From: Chryseobacterium oryzae
GTDB lineage: Bacteria; Bacteroidota; Bacteroidia; Flavobacteriales; Weeksellaceae
Assembly (NCBI RefSeq): GCF_022811665.1
Contig: NZ_CP094529.1
Span: 2,294,001-2,358,000, forward strand
Length of the DNA: 64,000 bases
Direction of reading: 5' to 3'
In this document: one piece after another, positions 54,586 through 63,992 of the stretch
Layout of the letters: every line of letters begins with the position of its first letter
Numbering within the stretch: the first letter of the stretch is position 1
Notes under the pieces: generated by a model
The model's database searches: none
Seen by the model: only the letters and a program-made list of their open reading frames with translations
What the model was told of the DNA's origin: nothing
Position numbers and translations under genes: made by a program

Positions 54586-55365
54586 TTGGTAGAGGGAGCG
54601 GTCAAAATCCTGTACAGAAGGATTTATGCCAATCTTAAACAGGAATGCTGCGGTCTGGATGAACTGAATCGTGAGATTTGGGATCTGTTAGACTCTCATA
54701 ACAAACGTAAGCTCACAGGACGTCCGTACTCCCCCTATGAACTGTTCTTGGAAGATGAGAAGCAGCAACTCCGACCACTGCCTGAGCATCGTTTTGAGAT
54801 CAGGCACCAATCCTTTGCAACCGTGATGCAGAACGGACACGTACAGCTGAGCCGGGACAAGAACTACTACAGTGTTCCGTATCAGTATATCAAGAAGAAA
54901 ATCAAGATACTGTACACATCTTCCACCGTGGAGATTTACTATAAATACAACAGGATTGCCATGCACAGGCGCAATTACAAGCCTTATGTTTACACGACCA
55001 TTACGGAACATCTGGCCAGCACCCACCAGTTCGTGGCAGGATGGAGTGCTGCCCGCTTTATCGATTGGGCAAACAGTATTGATACTGCAGTGGGAGAATA
55101 CATTGTCCAAATTATCGACAGTCGCAATCATCCCGAGCAGGCCTACAAAAGCTGCCTGGGGATCCTGAACTTCGAAAAGAAGGTAGGCAGGGAACGATTG
55201 ATTGGTGCCTGTAAACGGGCATTGGATTTTAAGATCTACAGCTTTAAGACCGTACAGAAAATACTGGAGAACAATCTGGATCAGATCATTAATCTGGAAA
55301 ATGAAGAAAAGGAGCAGGAACTGCCTGATCACGGCAACATCAGAGGAAAACAATATTACCATTAA
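54586..55365 (+). pseudogene. istA: IS21 IstA transposase, C-terminal fragment
   Basis: The frame from LVEGAVKILYRRIYANLKQE onward is the C-terminal half of IstA; the VEGAVK block holds the last acidic residue of the DDE triad. The N-terminal helix-turn-helix and the first two Asp residues are missing, because the 5' part was lost around 54550. It lies 12 bases ahead of istB. It cannot work as a transposase. Confidence 0.85.
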
Positions 55366-55377
55366 ATACCAACAGTT

Positions 55378-56118
55378 ATGAACGAACCGACAGTGAGCAA
55401 AATGAAGCAAATGAAGCTTTACGGCATGCACAATGCCTTTAAGACCGCTATTGAAAGCGGAAGGACAGACCACTATACCCTCGACCAGTTTGTATCGATG
55501 CTCATCGATGCCGAATGGGATGAGAGGCACAACAGGCGTATAGAACGAAGCATCAAAAATGCAAAATTCCATTACAGATCCAGTATTGAAAGTATCAACT
55601 TCGATGACACCCGCAATCTCGACCGTAATCTGGTGATGCGTCTTGCAGGATGTGAGTTCGTAGAAAAAAATGAGAACATCCTGATCACGGGAAGTACAGG
55701 CGTGGGTAAAAGTTATCTGGGGACCGCCTTAGGGTACCAAGCATGCATTGAAGGCTTTAAGGTCAATTATTTTAATACTTCCAAGCTGTTTGCCAAGCTA
55801 AAAATGGCAAAAGCAGACGGATCCTACCTGCGCGAACTTGCAAAAATACAGAGACAGGATGTGATCATCCTTGATGATTTTGGTCTTCAGGCACTGGACA
55901 GCACCAACAGGATAACCCTTCTTGAAATTATAGAAGACCGTCACAACAACGGCTCCATCATTGTAACATCGCAGATCCCGGTGCAGGGCTGGTATGACAT
56001 TATTGGTGAAAAGACCATTGCTGATGCTATTCTTGACAGACTTATCCATCAGTCTCACCGCCTGGAACTCCAGGGGGAATCTATGAGAAAGAAAAGAGCA
56101 GTAAATACGAGTAATTAA
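55378..56118 (+). CDS. istB: IS21 IstB helper ATPase
   Basis: The 246-residue AAA+ protein has Walker A GSTGVGKS (residues 103-110), Walker B VIILDDFG (near 163-170), sensor NGSIIVTSQIP and the arginine finger region ILDRLIHQSHRLEL. It forms the target-selecting oligomer that activates IstA. The gene is intact although its transposase partner is truncated, so it could only act with another IS21 copy elsewhere. Confidence 0.9.
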   Translation: MNEPTVSKMKQMKLYGMHNAFKTAIESGRTDHYTLDQFVSMLIDAEWDERHNRRIERSIKNAKFHYRSSIESINFDDTRNLDRNLVMRLAGCEFVEKNENILITGSTGVGKSYLGTALGYQACIEGFKVNYFNTSKLFAKLKMAKADGSYLRELAKIQRQDVIILDDFGLQALDSTNRITLLEIIEDRHNNGSIIVTSQIPVQGWYDIIGEKTIADAILDRLIHQSHRLELQGESMRKKRAVNTSN

Positions 56119-56178
56119 TTATTATATTTGAATACCAATTGACACATGAAAAACAAGCGTTTTTATCAAAATTAAGGG

Positions 56179-56234
56179 TGGTCAATATAAACCGAAATTA
56201 CCTGGTCAATTTGAATTGGAATTGGGTGGTCAAT
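56179..56234. repeat. IS21 right-end repeats, TGGTCAAT every 24 bp
   Basis: The octamer occurs at 56179-56186, 56203-56210 and 56227-56234, exactly 24 bp apart. This arrangement is typical of the multiple transposase-binding repeats at IS21-family ends, and puts the right boundary of the element at about 56235-56250. Confidence 0.8.
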
Positions 56235-56292
56235 ATCACTGGAATTTGCACGATTTACACATAGATTAAAATTAATATATATTTGATATTGC

Positions 56293-56308
56293 CTCAATTC
56301 GAATTGAG
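56293..56308. promoter_or_regulatory. Perfect 16-bp palindrome (CTCAATTCGAATTGAG) in the sigma-factor promoter
   Basis: It lies directly upstream of the -7 element at 56309, between -33 and -7, and is placed to be an operator of the uptake locus. Confidence 0.6.
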
Positions 56309-56316
56309 TATTTTTG
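56309..56316 (+). promoter_or_regulatory. -7 element (TATTTTTG) of the ECF sigma operon
   Basis: It matches TAnnTTTG and lies 29 bases ahead of the ATG at 56346. A TTG at 56283-56285, 23 bases upstream, could be the -33 box. Confidence 0.55.
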
Positions 56317-56345
56317 CGACTTACTGAAACCGTTCGGTTCTTATA

Positions 56346-56834
56346 ATGGAACATTTTAAAAAAATATATTTAGATTACAAACATCAAGTATACTTTTTTG
56401 TTAAAAAGTATATTTCAACTATGGAAGATGCTGAAGATGTTGTTCAGGAGATTTTTGTACATCTTTGGAAACATTCTTCCTCTCTGAAAAATCCGCAAAC
56501 GTTAGAAGCTATCATCTTTAAAACCGCTCAACAGGAAGTTTCCAATTATTACAGAAAGAATAAAATACTTTTCTCTTACACTGATGAAAGTTTGATAAAA
56601 GATGAAGCCGATCCAGAAAAGGGAGATCATGAATTTAAAGATGAACAATTGAAAAAAATAGAGATTCTGATGGAAGAACTTCCGGAAAGAAGCAAAACTT
56701 TTTCCTATAAAAATAAACTGGAAAAAATAAGTTATTCTCAGATCGCAAAAGAAAATAATATCTCAAAAACAGCTGTAGAAAAACAGGTCAATAAAGTAAT
56801 CCGATACATAAAGGCCAATCTAAATCTATTTTAA
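56346..56834 (+). CDS. ECF RNA polymerase sigma factor
   Basis: The 162-residue protein has a region 2 (VKKYISTMEDAEDVVQEIFVHLWKH, in part MEDAEDVVQEIFVHLW) and region 4 (EKISYSQIAKENNISKTAVE, KQVNKVIRYIKANL), with the usual ECF length. It directs transcription of an uptake locus when released by its FecR anti-sigma partner, whose gene follows. In Bacteroidota such pairs control SusC/SusD transport genes next to them, as here. Confidence 0.9.
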   Translation: MEHFKKIYLDYKHQVYFFVKKYISTMEDAEDVVQEIFVHLWKHSSSLKNPQTLEAIIFKTAQQEVSNYYRKNKILFSYTDESLIKDEADPEKGDHEFKDEQLKKIEILMEELPERSKTFSYKNKLEKISYSQIAKENNISKTAVEKQVNKVIRYIKANLNLF

Positions 56835-56917
56835 CGAAATATTAACTCATGTAAACAAATCATTAAATCCACCTCTTCGGGGTGGATATTTTTATATTAC
56901 TGCGTAAATATATTTGT

Positions 56918-57748
56918 ATGAAAGATTCTCAAAAACATTTTGAAAAAACCTGGAAGACTGTCTCTACTGAAAAACAGGAAATGGATTCTGCAACAGATTC
57001 CAGAATATGGAGAGGACTAGAAGGAAAAATCAGAAGAGAACGTAGGCAAAAATATTATTGGAGTGCTGTTGCTGCTATTTTGCTGCCTTTGTTTGGGATA
57101 CTGTTTTTCTATGAAGATGTTACTTTAAAAGAAACGAAAGGTGAGTTAACAGTACTTGTGTTGCGAGCAAATGAGTCATCTAAGACTTTCAGATTATCAG
57201 ATAATAGTATGATTACTTTAGAACCTCATAGTACATTATCGCTAAGTAAAGATTTTGGAGAACGCTCCAGAAATGTAACATTTCAAGGGAAAGGTTTCTT
57301 TTCTATTGCTAAAGATAAATCCAAACCTTTCATCGTCAATGCAGGTGATTTTAGTGTTGAAGTATTGGGAACAAAGTTTTCGGTCGATCAGCAATCGGAT
57401 GAAAAAAAGGTAAAGCTGCTTGAGGGAAAAGTAAAAATAGAACACAAGGGGAAGCTCACTTATCTTCTGCCACATGAGAACTGGAGCACTTCTCCTACCA
57501 AAAGTGATTTCCATTATTATGCAGTGAGCACGGCAAAATCTTTCACCTTTGAAAATACAACCTTCGAAGATGCCATCGCTGAAATAGAAAACACCTATGG
57601 AACTCATATTACCTATCCTCGAAAAATTGCTAAAAATCAAGTATCGGGTTCTTTTTCAGGAAATCTTAAAGAAATTCTTTCGATTATAAATTATCCTTTT
57701 AACCTAAAAACAACATTCAACAATGACCAAGAAATAATTCTCTATTAA
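56918..57748 (+). CDS. FecR family anti-sigma regulator
   Basis: The start at 56918 (MKDSQKHFEKTWKTVSTE) is preferred to an upstream one. The 276-residue protein has a cytosolic N-terminal tail, one membrane helix (WSAVAAILLPLFGILFFY) and a periplasmic FecR domain (GELTVLVLRANESSKTFRL, KPFIVNAGDFSVEVLGTKF) followed by a DUF4974-like C-terminal domain (FTFENTTFEDAIAEIENTYG). It holds the sigma factor until the STN domain of the SusC-like receptor signals. Confidence 0.88.
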   Translation: MKDSQKHFEKTWKTVSTEKQEMDSATDSRIWRGLEGKIRRERRQKYYWSAVAAILLPLFGILFFYEDVTLKETKGELTVLVLRANESSKTFRLSDNSMITLEPHSTLSLSKDFGERSRNVTFQGKGFFSIAKDKSKPFIVNAGDFSVEVLGTKFSVDQQSDEKKVKLLEGKVKIEHKGKLTYLLPHENWSTSPTKSDFHYYAVSTAKSFTFENTTFEDAIAEIENTYGTHITYPRKIAKNQVSGSFSGNLKEILSIINYPFNLKTTFNNDQEIILY

Positions 57749-57834
57749 AATAAAACAGCACTAATAATGTGGCGTTATCAGTGCTTGTATTAATTCAAAA
57801 TTCGCTAAAGAATAATAATTAACTCATCAAATTT

Positions 57835-60800
57835 ATGAAAAAAACTGCAATTTCTATTGCTTTACTCGTAGCTGTAGGGTTACCGGTGTATAATTATGCA
57901 CAAACCCAGGCTAATGTGCCTGTAACCAATACTCAAAAGCAGGTTCCTCTTGTCCAGATCATTAAAAAATTAGAAAAATCAACCAAAACTAAGTTTTTTT
58001 ATTCTGCTTCAGATTTTAGAAATATTTGGGTAGATGAGAGCAAAATCAACTACTCTTCATTACAGCAAAGTTTAGAATATTTAAAAAAGAGTATTCCATT
58101 AGATTATCAAATTCAGAATAATACGATAACTCTAAGAAAATCAGCCAGTACTTCTTTTGTTGAAAATAATGTACAACCGATAAAAGATACTCTGAACCAG
58201 CAGGAGAAAAAAATAGAAGAGGTAGTGGTTGTTGGATATGGCACCCAAAAGAAATCAATAATAACAGGTTCGGTATCTGTTGTAAAAGGTTCAGTAACCG
58301 AAGGGCAGCCCGTATTATCTGCAGGAAATGCTTTACAGGGTCTTGCAGCAGGTGTTACGGTTACTACACAAACAGGAGCTCCCGGTGGTGATGCCGGAAA
58401 TATCAGAATCAGAGGGATCAACAGTTTCGGAGGATCTGACAGCAATCCGCTTGTGATTATTGACGGTGTTGCAGGAAATATGAACGATATTGATGTTAAT
58501 ATGATTGAGTCTATCTCTGTTCTTAAAGATGCCGCTTCTTCTGCAATCTATGGTTCAAGAGCAGCTAATGGAGTTATTCTCGTGACCACAAAACGTGCTA
58601 AAGGGAATAAGCTTACTGCACAATACAGAGTATATACAGGATGGCAAATGGCTACGGCAATCCCAAAAGTTACCGATGGCCTTACCTACATGAAGGTGTT
58701 TAACGATGCGAGTATGAATGACAACGGTACCAAGATCTACAGTGACGAAGCAATCAATGCTTTTTTAACCGCTTATAATAAAAACCCGAACAACTATGAC
58801 TGGCAAAAGGCTATTCTTCAGGGAAGCGGATATTTACAGGATCATTATTTTTCACTGTCGGCAAAATCAGGAATTATAAGTGTAACTCCATCATTTGGAT
58901 ATGCAAAGCAGGAAGGGATTATAAAAAACACCGATTTTACAAGGTTTACTTTCCGTAATAATATGGATATTACCCCAAATGATCAGTGGAATATCAAATT
59001 AGATTTATCGGTAGTCAACAAAGACAGAAAACAAATTGCTGACGAAGCCACGATATGGAATTATCTTGGGAGAATGCCCACCAACATTCCCATCTATTAT
59101 GGAAGTAACTATTCTGATGGATGGGTAAAAATAAATCCGGTGGGTTTCATCGAAGACGGAGGAAATCGCAAGCAAAATAATCTGGAATTTTTTGGAAATT
59201 TAAATGTTTCCTACCAACCTACGAGTTGGTTAACCTTAAAAGGACTTGTCGCTCCAAGATATGTCACTACCAATATCCATCTTTTCAGAAAAAGTGTAAA
59301 TACCTATTATGAAGACGGAACTGAAGCCGGTGCAGCCAATACTTTCACTGAACTTACAGAATCTGCAAGACGACAGTTTTATGGGACATACCAGTTTCAG
59401 GCAAATGCAAAAAAAGAATTTGGAAAGCACAGTTTTGAACTTCTTGCCGGGGCTTCAAGAGAAACCTATGATGAAAAAATATTATCCGGCTATAGAAGAG
59501 ATTTTCTCTATGATAATTACGAAGTCTTAGATGCCGGTGCAGACAATGAAACGAAAGATAATGGAGGTTCAGAATATGAATGGTTATTAGTTTCTGCTTT
59601 TGGTAGATTCAATTACAATTACAACCAAAAATATTTATTTGAAGCCAACATGAGGTACGATGGAACTTCAAGATTTATTGGTAAAAATCGTTGGGCAGTT
59701 TTCCCATCATTTTCTGCGGGTTGGGTAGTTTCAAGAGAAAACTTTTTCGAAAATCTAAAAGAAACCATCAGCCAATTGAAATTAAGAGGTTCATGGGGAA
59801 AATTAGGAAATCAGAATATCAGCTCTTCTTATTATCCTTTTTCAGAACCGCTATCATTGGGAAGTACTTCTATGAACGGACAGGTATATCAAACGATACA
59901 GCAATTGATCATGTCTAATCCTGATTTAAAATGGGAAGAAACCACGATGTCCGGAGTTGGTCTTGATGTATCCTTATGGAAAAAATTAGACTTAACCTTT
60001 GATATGTATGATAAAAAAACTGACGGAATTCTTTTACGATTAAACACCTCTCAACTTACAGGTATAGAACCTCCGATACAAAATGCTGCAACAGTAAGCA
60101 ACAAAGGTTGGGAAATCAGCGCACAATACAATGAAAAATGGGGAGATTTTAAAATGAATCTGGGCTTCAATCTTTCCGATGTCAATAATAAAATCCTTGA
60201 TATGAAAGGTCAGTCTTCGGGGACATTACTTCGCCAGCAAGTGGGCTCCTCTGTAAATTCTATCTATGGATTTATTGCTGACGGTTTATATCAAAATCAG
60301 GCAGAAATTGATGCAGGTCCTACACAGTTTGGAACTTTAAAACCGGGAGATATCAGATACAAAGATATTGCCGGAGCTTTTGATGCTAATGGTAATCCGA
60401 TTGGGGATGGAAAAATTACAGATGCCGACAGGGCTATCATCGGAAGTACAGTTCCCCGATATACGTATGGTTTCAATATTGGATTTTCCTGGAGAGGTTT
60501 CAGATTGTCAGCATTGATTCAGGGAGTCGGAAAAGCCGATGGTTACTTAGATTCACATTACTCAATTCCTGCAGTTAACTCAAGTGCGGTGAAACCTTGG
60601 CAGCTTGATTACTGGACTCCTGAAAACACTGATGCCAAATATCCACGTGTTTCCCTCACCTCTACCAATAATACACAAAACTCCACCATGTGGATGAGAA
60701 GCGCTGCTTACACCCGTCTCAAAAATGTACAGATTGGCTATGAACTGCCAAAATCCTTTATTGACAATACATTCCTGACGAGTGTTTACATTTATCTCAA

Positions 60801-60954
60801 TGGTCAAAACCTATTGACTTTTACAAAATTCTACGAAGGATATGACCCTGAAATAAATTATAACGCAGGAAGTACCGATGGTGTTTCCTTGGGAGGCGGA
60901 AACTATTATCCGCAAGTAAAAACATTCTCTTTCGGTATTGATGTTAAATTCTAA
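57835..60954 (+). CDS. SusC/RagA TonB-dependent receptor with STN signalling domain
   Basis: The 1039-residue protein has a signal peptide (MKKTAISIALLVAVGLPVYNY), an STN domain (about residues 34-105, PLVQIIKKLEKSTKTKFFYS), a TonB-box-like VVVVGYGTQKK, the plug (PVLSAGNALQGLAAGVTVTT, IRIRGINSFGG, DAASSAIYGSRAANGVILVT) and a 22-strand barrel ending in FSFGIDVKF. It imports a ligand through the outer membrane with TonB energy. The STN domain marks it as the sensor that acts on the FecR protein encoded upstream. SusD follows with a 10-base gap. Confidence 0.93.
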   Translation: MKKTAISIALLVAVGLPVYNYAQTQANVPVTNTQKQVPLVQIIKKLEKSTKTKFFYSASDFRNIWVDESKINYSSLQQSLEYLKKSIPLDYQIQNNTITLRKSASTSFVENNVQPIKDTLNQQEKKIEEVVVVGYGTQKKSIITGSVSVVKGSVTEGQPVLSAGNALQGLAAGVTVTTQTGAPGGDAGNIRIRGINSFGGSDSNPLVIIDGVAGNMNDIDVNMIESISVLKDAASSAIYGSRAANGVILVTTKRAKGNKLTAQYRVYTGWQMATAIPKVTDGLTYMKVFNDASMNDNGTKIYSDEAINAFLTAYNKNPNNYDWQKAILQGSGYLQDHYFSLSAKSGIISVTPSFGYAKQEGIIKNTDFTRFTFRNNMDITPNDQWNIKLDLSVVNKDRKQIADEATIWNYLGRMPTNIPIYYGSNYSDGWVKINPVGFIEDGGNRKQNNLEFFGNLNVSYQPTSWLTLKGLVAPRYVTTNIHLFRKSVNTYYEDGTEAGAANTFTELTESARRQFYGTYQFQANAKKEFGKHSFELLAGASRETYDEKILSGYRRDFLYDNYEVLDAGADNETKDNGGSEYEWLLVSAFGRFNYNYNQKYLFEANMRYDGTSRFIGKNRWAVFPSFSAGWVVSRENFFENLKETISQLKLRGSWGKLGNQNISSSYYPFSEPLSLGSTSMNGQVYQTIQQLIMSNPDLKWEETTMSGVGLDVSLWKKLDLTFDMYDKKTDGILLRLNTSQLTGIEPPIQNAATVSNKGWEISAQYNEKWGDFKMNLGFNLSDVNNKILDMKGQSSGTLLRQQVGSSVNSIYGFIADGLYQNQAEIDAGPTQFGTLKPGDIRYKDIAGAFDANGNPIGDGKITDADRAIIGSTVPRYTYGFNIGFSWRGFRLSALIQGVGKADGYLDSHYSIPAVNSSAVKPWQLDYWTPENTDAKYPRVSLTSTNNTQNSTMWMRSAAYTRLKNVQIGYELPKSFIDNTFLTSVYIYLNGQNLLTFTKFYEGYDPEINYNAGSTDGVSLGGGNYYPQVKTFSFGIDVKF

Positions 60955-60964
60955 TTACAAAACA

Positions 60965-62707
60965 ATGAAAAACCTTATAAAAATATCGTTATTATTCATC
61001 ATCACTGCGTGTACAAGCTCCGATATGGATTTACAACCTCTAAACGGTCCCACATCAGGAACTTTTCCGGCTTCCTACGAGGAAGGAAAAATGGGACTTT
61101 TTGCCGCATATAGAAATTTAAGCACTTTAGATGCAGCCAGTACACCTATTTGGCATGTGATGGATAATATCACTGATATCGGATACGCAAGACCGGGAAC
61201 CAACTACACCTCTCCTATTACAAGTTCTATCACCACTACCAATGCACTAGCTATAAAACCTTGGGAAATTCATTATAAGACGATTGCAAGATGTCATGCC
61301 GTATTAGATAGATTAAATGATATTCCGGGGCTTACCGAAGCACAAAAGACAGAGCTTGGTTCAGAATTAAGATTTATTCGTGCCTATTGCTATTCTCAAC
61401 TGATTGAGCTGTATGGGGGCGTTCCATTGGTAAAATCAACAGTAACACTTGATAATGCAAATGTTCCAAGAACATCTATTACAGAAATTCAGCAATTCAT
61501 TATTGAAGAACTTGGAGCAGTTGCCCCTCAGCTTCCGATATCACAATCGCAGTTCGGAAATGTACGTGCATCGCGTATTGCAGCCTTAATGTTGAAAGCA
61601 AGAGTTGAACTTTATTCTAAACAATATGCAGCCGCAGCAGCGACTTCAAAGCAGGCACTAGATTTGGCAGCAGGAGTTCATAGTTTAACTGCTTTTAATT
61701 CTTCCGTGAATTATGTTGGTAAAGATCATACGGTAGGAGAACCTGATCCTAGTAATATATTCGGACATAGTGGTTTTTCGGGGAGCAAAGAATGGATCTG
61801 GGTTGCAGAATACAACATCAATGTCCCAGGATATCTGCATAATCAACAGTATTATTCAGCATCCCGTTTGGGTAAAGGAGTTTGCTATTGGGGACCGACT
61901 CAAAATCTTATCGATTCGTATGAAATGACAGACGGTTTGTCTATAACAGAATCTCCATTATATGACGAAACAAACCCATTCAAAAACAGAGATCCCCGTC
62001 TTGATATGTATGCCGTAAGACCACATTCCAGATACCTTGGATATCAATTTGAACCTAACACCGCTTTTTCAAAGGTAAACAACTATTGGACAGTTGTAAA
62101 CGGAAGTGCTCCAAGCCAGGTTGCCAATGCAGATGCCACGAATGCCTATCGCTCATTCAGTGGTTACTTATGGCGAAAAGTGGTTGATATTGCAGACTTT
62201 AATTCTACCTCTGTAAGTGGAAATTCAGATTTAAATGTGGGAATTTTCAGATTACCTGAATTAATGTTGATTTATGCAGAAGCAAAAATTGAACTGAATC
62301 AGTTAGATAATTCCGTTTATGATGTGATTAATCAAATTAGAGCACGCGCAAAAATGCCGGCTTTAAATAATGGTCTATCGCAAACTGAATTGAGAAAAGC
62401 CCTTCGATATGAAAGAAAAGTAGAATTAGCAAATGACGGATTGAGATGGTACGATATAAGACGTTGGGGTATTGCCAACAATGTAATGAACGGATATTTA
62501 TATCTGAACCGTAACGCAAACAACTGGACAAAATCTGCAATTTCAAGTTTTGATGAAAGCGCCAATCCCGTCTACAATCATCCAAAAGCTTCCACCTATT
62601 TTACCACCCAACAAGTAGTCTACAAAGTAAATAAAGATGAATATTGGCCGATACCACAATCGGAAATGGACGCCAATCCTTCATTAAAACAAAACCCAGG
62701 ATATTAA
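60965..62707 (+). CDS. SusD/RagB nutrient-binding lipoprotein
   Basis: The start at 60965 (MKNLIKISLLFIITACTSSD) is preferred because it gives the lipoprotein signal (lipobox IITAC, Cys16); the ATG at 60938 overlaps the SusC gene. The 580-residue product has the SusD layout: helical tetratricopeptide-like N-terminal half (FRAYCYSQLIELYGGVPLV) and a C-terminal half ending in RAKMPALNNGLSQTELRKAL, YERKVELANDGLRWYDIRRW and WPIPQSEMDANPSLKQNPGY, the typical RagB ending. It caps the SusC barrel at the cell surface. Confidence 0.93.
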   Translation: MKNLIKISLLFIITACTSSDMDLQPLNGPTSGTFPASYEEGKMGLFAAYRNLSTLDAASTPIWHVMDNITDIGYARPGTNYTSPITSSITTTNALAIKPWEIHYKTIARCHAVLDRLNDIPGLTEAQKTELGSELRFIRAYCYSQLIELYGGVPLVKSTVTLDNANVPRTSITEIQQFIIEELGAVAPQLPISQSQFGNVRASRIAALMLKARVELYSKQYAAAAATSKQALDLAAGVHSLTAFNSSVNYVGKDHTVGEPDPSNIFGHSGFSGSKEWIWVAEYNINVPGYLHNQQYYSASRLGKGVCYWGPTQNLIDSYEMTDGLSITESPLYDETNPFKNRDPRLDMYAVRPHSRYLGYQFEPNTAFSKVNNYWTVVNGSAPSQVANADATNAYRSFSGYLWRKVVDIADFNSTSVSGNSDLNVGIFRLPELMLIYAEAKIELNQLDNSVYDVINQIRARAKMPALNNGLSQTELRKALRYERKVELANDGLRWYDIRRWGIANNVMNGYLYLNRNANNWTKSAISSFDESANPVYNHPKASTYFTTQQVVYKVNKDEYWPIPQSEMDANPSLKQNPGY

Positions 62708-62726
62708 GCTATAACAAAAGAATTTT

Positions 62727-63830
62727 ATGAAAAAGAATATATCATTACTCTTACTACTGCTTTCTGCAGTGTTTTTCGCGCAAGAAAAATTTCAGGCTCC
62801 AAAACTAGACAATGAAAAATCATGGAGTATCATCCTCATTCCCGATACCCAAAACTATGTAAAATGGAATCAAAATCAGCCTATTTTAGATTTGATGGAG
62901 CGATGGATCGAGGATAATATCTCGACACTTAATATTAAAATGGTCTGTCAGGTTGGTGATTTGGTGGAACACAATAATATTCTTAATCAGGGATATGACG
63001 GCGATCAAAGTGCAGACGACCAATGGAAAGCCATACAGTCTATCATGGGAAGACTGAATGAAAAAGTTCCTTATGTAGCTGCCACCGGAAACCATGACTT
63101 CAGCATCAATAATGAAGGACGAAGATTTTCTCGTTATAATGAGTTTTTCCCTTCCAACTTTAACAGTTTAAATCAAAAACATTTAGCACAGAACTTTTTT
63201 AATGATGCCGGAGCTCCAAGCATGGAAAATTCGGTTTTGGAACTAAAAGGATTAAATGGATTGGACTACTTATTTGTCAGCCTTGAATTTGCACCCCGAG
63301 ATAAAACCCTGGAATGGGCTAAAAAAGTCTTGGAAATGCCTCAATACAAAAACCACAGATCCATTTTAATAACCCATGCTTTTTTGAATGAGAAAGACAA
63401 GCGAACAAATAAAGAAAATTCATGGTTCATGTATGAGCCCTTTTTAGTCAATAATGTTCCTCAAAAGTCTAAATCTATCGCACTTCCGCAATCTAATAAT
63501 GGAGAACAGATATGGGAAAAGCTGATACAGCCGTCCCAAAATATGCAGTTGGTACTAAGTGGTCACATTTCCGGTGAAGGGTTTCGCACTGACACTAACA
63601 GCTTTGGAAAAAATGTCAATCAAATGCTTTTTGATATGCAGAGCGAAGGTGGCGGTCACCGCGATGGTAACGGAGGCGATGGCTGGCTTAGAATTATTGA
63701 ATTCTATCCCGATAATAAAACAGTCAAAGTAAAAACCTATTCTCCTCTATTCGGAATTTCCCCAACGACTCAAAAGAACGCTTATAAAACCGACCCTAGA
63801 AACGAATTTATTTTTAAATTTACTGAGTAA
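62727..63830 (+). CDS. Secreted calcineurin-like metallophosphoesterase
   Basis: The 367-residue protein has a signal peptide (MKKNISLLLLLLSAVFFAQ) and the metallophosphoesterase metal-binding blocks in order: IPDTQNYVKW (first Asp), QVGDLVEHN, ATGNHDFS, ILITHAFLNE and LSGHISGEGFRTD. It lies 19 bases after SusD and is the only enzyme in the locus, so the imported substrate is probably a phosphomonoester or diester, such as a glycerophosphodiester, nucleotide or phosphorylated glycan. Confidence 0.9.
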   Translation: MKKNISLLLLLLSAVFFAQEKFQAPKLDNEKSWSIILIPDTQNYVKWNQNQPILDLMERWIEDNISTLNIKMVCQVGDLVEHNNILNQGYDGDQSADDQWKAIQSIMGRLNEKVPYVAATGNHDFSINNEGRRFSRYNEFFPSNFNSLNQKHLAQNFFNDAGAPSMENSVLELKGLNGLDYLFVSLEFAPRDKTLEWAKKVLEMPQYKNHRSILITHAFLNEKDKRTNKENSWFMYEPFLVNNVPQKSKSIALPQSNNGEQIWEKLIQPSQNMQLVLSGHISGEGFRTDTNSFGKNVNQMLFDMQSEGGGHRDGNGGDGWLRIIEFYPDNKTVKVKTYSPLFGISPTTQKNAYKTDPRNEFIFKFTE

Positions 63831-63851
63831 TATAATGTGATAATATACTTG

Positions 63852-63992
63852 AATGTACCAAACTATAATTTACACATAAATCATTTTATTACTTATCGAC
63901 TAATAAATCGGATTATAAAATAAATGAAATTACATTTTTTGATTTGGTGCATTCTAGTATATAATTGCCATATTTTAATGTACCAAATTATA
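63852..63992. repeat. Repeated motif AATGTACCAAAyTATA downstream of the phosphoesterase
   Basis: It occurs as direct repeats at 63852-63867 and 63977-63992, 125 bp apart, and a related inverted copy (GATTTGGTGCATT) lies at 63941-63953. The region holds no gene. It could be operator repeats of a gene beyond the window edge. Confidence 0.4.

Noticed and set aside
54688-55572. A 294-codon minus-strand open frame
   Set aside because: It lies across the istA fragment and istB start, whose protein families are clear on the plus strand; it is a shadow frame.
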